This document shows positions 60,938 through 64,000 of a stretch of 64,000 bases of DNA, in pieces (positions within the stretch are counted from its first letter, which is position 1; the number at the start of each line of letters is the position of its first letter). Made by a program: the position numbers and the translations under genes. Origin of the DNA: Campylobacteraceae bacterium. GTDB taxonomy: Bacteria > Campylobacterota > Campylobacteria > Campylobacterales > Sulfurovaceae. The DNA lies in contig JALVUD010000036.1 in the NCBI GenBank assembly GCA_027035765.1, forward strand, positions 18,094-82,093, written 5' to 3'. The notes under the pieces were generated by a model. That model was not told the DNA's origin, did not search any database, and worked only from the letters and a program-made list of their open reading frames with translations.

Positions 60938-62557
60938 TTAACTTGCTACTTGGTTGTTTTCCCGACACGGAGAGATGAAATGAAACGCCCGTCCGTCGAA
61001 AAGCCCCCGGTCACTGACTTTGATTTCGGGAATGACCAGAAGGGCCATAAAAGAGAGGGTCATAAAGGGTGCGCTGAGGGGTGAACCGAGCGCCTCGCGG
61101 ACGAAGGAGTCGATGGTGGCATAGGCCTCGGCCACTTCGTCGCCGGGCCGGTCGCTCATGAGCCCCGCGATGGGAAGAGGAAGATGACGATGCTGACCTT
61201 TGCCCACGGCGGCGATTCCTCCTTGGGAGGCGATCACCAGATTGGCGGCTTGGGCCATGCTTTCGTCGTCACAGCCCACCACGACGACGTTGTGGGAGTC
61301 GTGGGCGACACTGGAGGCGATGGCCCCCTCTTTCAGACCGAAACCGCTGATATGGGCCAGCCCTTTGACGGGTCGGTTCGCGTAACGGTTGATCACGGCG
61401 ATCTTCAGGATATCCGGATCGGGTCCCTCTTTGGAGGCGATCTCCTCTTTGGTGATGAGTTGATGGTCGATGGCATGGATCACCTCCATCGCCTCGCAGC
61501 GGGGGAGGTAGAAATCTTCGGCTTTTTTCGGGAGGGTTTCGAAACGGTTGGGGGTAGCGGCTTTTCGATGCCCCATCAGCGTCTTGCCGTCACGGTAGAG
61601 ACACTGCCCCTTGATCCATGTCTCCCGGACTTTGAAGCTGTCGAGATCTTCGACAAGGATAAAGTCGGCAAAATCCCCTTCCCGCAATTGTCCCACCGGA
61701 AGCCGGTAGTGTTCCACCGGATGGCGGCAGGCGATGCGCAGCACGTCAAAAAGGTCATAGCCCAGGGCGACGGCACGGCGAACATGGCCGTTGATGTGTT
61801 CCCGTTGCAGATCGTCAGGGTGTCGGTCGTCGCTGCAGAACATCAGCTCTTCAGAATACTCGGCGATGAGAGGATGCAGGGCGTCGAAGTTTTTGGCGGC
61901 CGATCCCTCCCGGATGAGGATCTTCATCCCTTTTTCGATCTTCTCTTTGGCTTCGTCATATTCGAAAGATTCATGGTCGGTTTGGATCCCGGCGGCGATA
62001 TAACGACTGAGATCCTCTCCCCGCAGTCCGGGGCAGTGTCCGTCGACGGGTAGGCCCCGTTTTTTCGCCTCGGCGATCTTGGCCAGCATGTCGGGATCGC
62101 CGGCGATGACCCCGGGGAAGTTCATCACTTCGCTGAGATAGCCGACTTGCGGCTTGTCCAAAAGTGCGGCGATATCTTCCGGAGTCAAGGTCGCACCGTT
62201 GGTCTCGAAAGGAGTAGCCGGCACACAGGGGGAGGCGCCGAAACAGATATGAAAAGGAACCTTTTCGGCACTTTCGATCATATACTCTACCCCCGGGATC
62301 CCCAAGACATTGGCGATCTCGTGGGGGTCGCTGACAGTGGCGACGGTACCATGGCGTACCGCCAGTCGGGCGAATTCCGCCGGAGGCAGCATAGAGCTCT
62401 CGATATGGATATGGGCGTCGATGAAGCCCGGAAGAAAATAGCCGGAGACCTCGCGGTTCAACGCTTCGATCCTTAGGATCCGATTACCCTTTACGGTGAG
62501 CGCTACCGGAGAGATGGTCCGTCGGTCCAGGTCGACAAGATTGGCTTCGAGGGTCAT
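60938..62557 (-). CDS. ade: Adenine deaminase (539 aa)
   Basis: Amidohydrolase converting adenine to hypoxanthine and ammonia, for purine salvage. Blocks LPGFIDAHIHIESSMLPPAEFARLAVRHGTVATVSDPHEIANVLG, PGLRGEDLSRYIAAGIQTDHESF, CSDDRHPDDL and the C-terminal HDSHNVVVVGCDDESM are typical. AAAGGAG precedes the ATG. It is convergent with pyrF. Confidence 0.93.
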   Translation of the reverse strand: MTLEANLVDLDRRTISPVALTVKGNRILRIEALNREVSGYFLPGFIDAHIHIESSMLPPAEFARLAVRHGTVATVSDPHEIANVLGIPGVEYMIESAEKVPFHICFGASPCVPATPFETNGATLTPEDIAALLDKPQVGYLSEVMNFPGVIAGDPDMLAKIAEAKKRGLPVDGHCPGLRGEDLSRYIAAGIQTDHESFEYDEAKEKIEKGMKILIREGSAAKNFDALHPLIAEYSEELMFCSDDRHPDDLQREHINGHVRRAVALGYDLFDVLRIACRHPVEHYRLPVGQLREGDFADFILVEDLDSFKVRETWIKGQCLYRDGKTLMGHRKAATPNRFETLPKKAEDFYLPRCEAMEVIHAIDHQLITKEEIASKEGPDPDILKIAVINRYANRPVKGLAHISGFGLKEGAIASSVAHDSHNVVVVGCDDESMAQAANLVIASQGGIAAVGKGQHRHLPLPIAGLMSDRPGDEVAEAYATIDSFVREALGSPLSAPFMTLSFMALLVIPEIKVSDRGLFDGRAFHFISPCRENNQVAS

Positions 62558-62591
62558 AGAAATCTCCTTTGGAATGATTGTAACACAGGCC

Positions 62592-62620
62592 TTGCCCATG
62601 GGGTAAAAATCGGTTATAAT
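62592..62620 (+). promoter_or_regulatory. Promoter of RNase P RNA (TTGCCC-17-TATAAT)
   Basis: TTGCCC (62592-62597), a 17-bp spacer and perfect TATAAT (62615-62620). The predicted start seven bases on (62627) coincides with the first base of the P1 helix of the RNA. Confidence 0.6.
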
Positions 62621-62626
62621 CGGCCC

Positions 62627-62966
62627 GAAGGCAGGCAGGTGGCTGCTTGCGGTTTGTGCCGCAAGAGGAAAGTCCGGGCTGCAGTGAGGCAGGACTCCAG
62701 CTAACGGCTGGCCGGAGCGATCCGAGGGCAAGTGCAACAGAGAGTAGACCGCCGATGGATCCTTGTGATCACAGGCAAGGGTGAAAGGGTGGGGTAAGAG
62801 CCCACCGGTGCCTCTGGCAACAGAGGCAGCCGGGTAAACCCAGTCCGCAGCAAGAAGCACCTGGTATAAGCCTCACATTTCGTGTGCTTCGCTCGAGTCT
62901 GTCGGCGACGGCAGACCTAGATAAATAGTCACCCAACGACAGAACCCGGCTTATCGCCTGCCTTCT
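62627..62966 (+). ncRNA. rnpB: RNase P RNA, bacterial class A
   Basis: The catalytic RNA that removes tRNA 5' leaders. P1 is formed by GAAGGCAGG and CCTGCCTTC at the two ends. The universally conserved GAGGAAAGTCCGGGCT, the AGGGCAAGTGCAACAGAGAGTA-type region (CRII/CRIII), the P8/P9 area with GGTAAACCC and the final ACAGAACCCGGCTTA are all present. Length about 340 nt. Its protein modulator YlxR is at 28.8 kb. Confidence 0.95.
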
Positions 62967-62970
62967 TTTC

Positions 62971-63081
62971 GAATGAGGAGTTAGGAATTAGGAATGAGGA
63001 ATTTTGGTACGTTTTTCCATAGGAAAAACATTGATTAAATTTTTCAATTTCTGATTCCTCATTTCTAACTCCTAATTTAAA
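62971..63081. repeat. Symmetric heptamer foldback after rnpB
   Basis: Left units GAATGAG, GAGTTAG, GAATTAG, GAATGAG, GAATTTT (62971-63005); a perfect hairpin GTTTTTCC-ATA-GGAAAAAC (63011-63029); right units ATTCCTC, ATTTCTA, ACTCCTA, ATTTAAA (63054-63081), which are the inverse of the left ones. It begins directly after the P1 helix of RNase P RNA and its left array equals that at 42871. Confidence 0.9.
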
Positions 63082-63097
63082 CCGAGGTTGTCTCACC

Positions 63098-63898
63098 GTG
63101 AAATCCCGACTCTTTTTTATCGCTCTTTTCTGCAGTATCACCCTCTCGGCCGCCGAGCACTACGCCCGGGTCGAGCCCATCGAGCGTGCCACCGTCAAAG
63201 CGGCGGCGGCGGGACAGGTGCTGGAAGCCAATCTCTCCCTGGAGGGACGGATGGTGGACAATGCCGTGGCAGTGCAGCTCGATGATCGGCTGGACCGGAA
63301 GGATCTGGATCACTCCCGCCAAACCCTGAAACTGCTGCAAAGCAACCTGAAGCTGACCGGGGAGATGCTACCTGGGCTGGAGGGAAGCTGGAAACGACAG
63401 GCAGGCTATTTCCGGCGTCTCAAGGATCTGGCCACCGCCAGCCAGACCCAGAAGGATCAGGCCTATCAGGCGATGGTGGCGGCGCAGAATCAGTATCTGA
63501 GCACCCGTCAGCAGGCGCTGAGTCTCCAGCGCTCTATCCTGGAGATGGAACAGAAAATCGCCACACTGGAGGATCGTATCGCCAAAAAGCGTCTTCGCCT
63601 GAAAAACCGCTACCTCTATCGCCTCCTGGTGCGCAAGGGAGAGTTCGCGGGGATCGGTACCCCTCTGGCGATCGTGGATGATCTGAGCCGGGCCAGGCTG
63701 GTGATCTATCTCTCCGCCGACGAACTGAAAAATCTGGACAGATTGAAACTCTGGCTCAACGGCAAAAAGAGCGATCTGAAATTTTCGAAAATCTGGAAAG
63801 AGGCCGACGACACCTACCTCTCTTCCTACCGGGCGGAGATCGAGCTGCCGGCCGGTCTCTACCCCTTCTCATCCCTGGTCAAAGTGGAGCTCAAATGA
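63098..63898 (+). CDS. HlyD-like periplasmic adaptor protein (266 aa)
   Basis: Signal peptide MKSRLFFIALFCSITLSAAE, a lipoyl half-motif (YARVEPIERATVKAAAAGQVLEANLSLEGRMV), a long coiled coil (about residues 65-190) and the second lipoyl half (LLVRKGEFAGIGTPLAIVDDLSRARLVIYLS). This is the layout of membrane-fusion proteins of efflux systems, though the beta-barrel region is short and no pump gene follows in the window. The start is GTG. It overlaps the next gene by 4 bp. Confidence 0.8.
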   Translation: MKSRLFFIALFCSITLSAAEHYARVEPIERATVKAAAAGQVLEANLSLEGRMVDNAVAVQLDDRLDRKDLDHSRQTLKLLQSNLKLTGEMLPGLEGSWKRQAGYFRRLKDLATASQTQKDQAYQAMVAAQNQYLSTRQQALSLQRSILEMEQKIATLEDRIAKKRLRLKNRYLYRLLVRKGEFAGIGTPLAIVDDLSRARLVIYLSADELKNLDRLKLWLNGKKSDLKFSKIWKEADDTYLSSYRAEIELPAGLYPFSSLVKVELK

Positions 63899-64000
63899 GA
63901 CAAACCGCCTGCCCCCTGGACTGCTGGGACGCCTGCGCGATCACCTGTGACCCCGCCCGCCCGAGAAACTGGTGGCCACCCCCGGCCATCCTCTCTACAA
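63895..64000 (+). CDS. Molybdopterin oxidoreductase N-terminus (truncated by window end, apparent frameshift)
   Basis: The ATG overlaps the adaptor stop. The first residues RQTACPLDCWDACAITCDPAR carry the cysteine motif that binds the N-terminal [4Fe-4S] cluster of molybdopterin oxidoreductases of the formate-dehydrogenase/DMSO-reductase superfamily. After residue ~22 the frame reads into unlikely sequence (PRNWWPPP), whereas the neighbouring frame reads PEKLVATPGHPLY, which fits the family. A one-base loss in the GC-run near 63951-63963 would explain this, as either an assembly error or a real lesion. The gene continues beyond the window. Confidence 0.6.
   Translation, partial: MRQTACPLDCWDACAITCDPARPRNWWPPPAILST

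Overview
The window looks like a chromosomal segment of a GC-rich member of the Campylobacterota (Epsilonproteobacteria), perhaps related to vent or sediment genera such as Nitratifractor or Hydrogenimonas. The genus is inference from gene content only. The main evidence is the block M23 peptidase - lpxC - tsaB-like - thrB - ylxR - infB - rbfA - rimP, which matches the Campylobacter gene order as I remember it, together with an HsrA-type response regulator, a one-cysteine DksA-like protein and a PP0621-type protein. There is no prophage, transposase, CRISPR array or rRNA operon. Most genes are packed in operons with 4-bp ATGA overlaps.

Layout: 1-1.3 kb, truncated MASE1-GGDEF protein (minus). 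1.5-4.0 kb, gdhA and hemB (minus). 4.1-8.6 kb, ribA, rsmG, dksA-like, small proteins, rhomboid protease, pyk (plus). 8.6-12.4 kb, ppx/gppA, ferredoxin, then a histidine kinase and an HsrA-like regulator (minus). 12.5-21 kb, a MacB/LolC-type ABC transporter, a polytopic protein resembling heme-copper oxidase subunit I, a second membrane protein, YceI, a metallophosphoesterase, a two-component system and a haem-binding protein (plus). 21.2-22.2 kb, folB and plsY (minus). 22.3-32.5 kb, nadA-nadC-nrnA followed by the envelope/translation operon. 32.6 kb, an AT-richer outer-membrane barrel. 33.4-38.6 kb, a liv-type ABC transporter (minus), divergent from 38.8-44.3 kb iorA-iorB-paaK-ACT-thioesterase-HTH (plus). 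44.3-50.3 kb, glycerophosphodiesterase, a Sel1-like protein and potDABC. 50.5-56.2 kb, merA, a second glutamate dehydrogenase, glpD and a cysteine desulfidase. 56.4-58.4 kb, groES-groEL. Then tRNA-Met, moeA, pyrF, adenine deaminase, RNase P RNA, a HlyD-like adaptor and the start of a molybdopterin oxidoreductase.

Metabolic picture: two glutamate dehydrogenases, a Liv-type amino-acid importer, indolepyruvate:ferredoxin oxidoreductase, an arylacetate-CoA ligase, cysteine desulfidase and polyamine import suggest assimilation or oxidation of amino acids. NAD, riboflavin, heme, folate and molybdenum-cofactor genes are housekeeping.

The most unusual content is intergenic. (1) Eight loci carry 7- or 8-bp tandem arrays, often flanking small perfect hairpins and assembled from interchangeable modules. 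They resemble the STRR elements of cyanobacteria. Five sit inside the liv and ior/paaK transcription units. (2) Two diverged copies of a ~167-bp element (46238-46403 and 58733-58901) have conserved ends and compensatory changes in their pairing arms, suggesting a structured RNA or a hairpin DNA element. (3) A family of small palindromic elements includes one bounded by perfect 18-bp inverted termini. Other points of note are an HsrA-like regulator that keeps its phospho-acceptor and sits beside a kinase, a glpD with no canonical start codon, a probably leaderless ribA and an apparent frameshift in the last gene.
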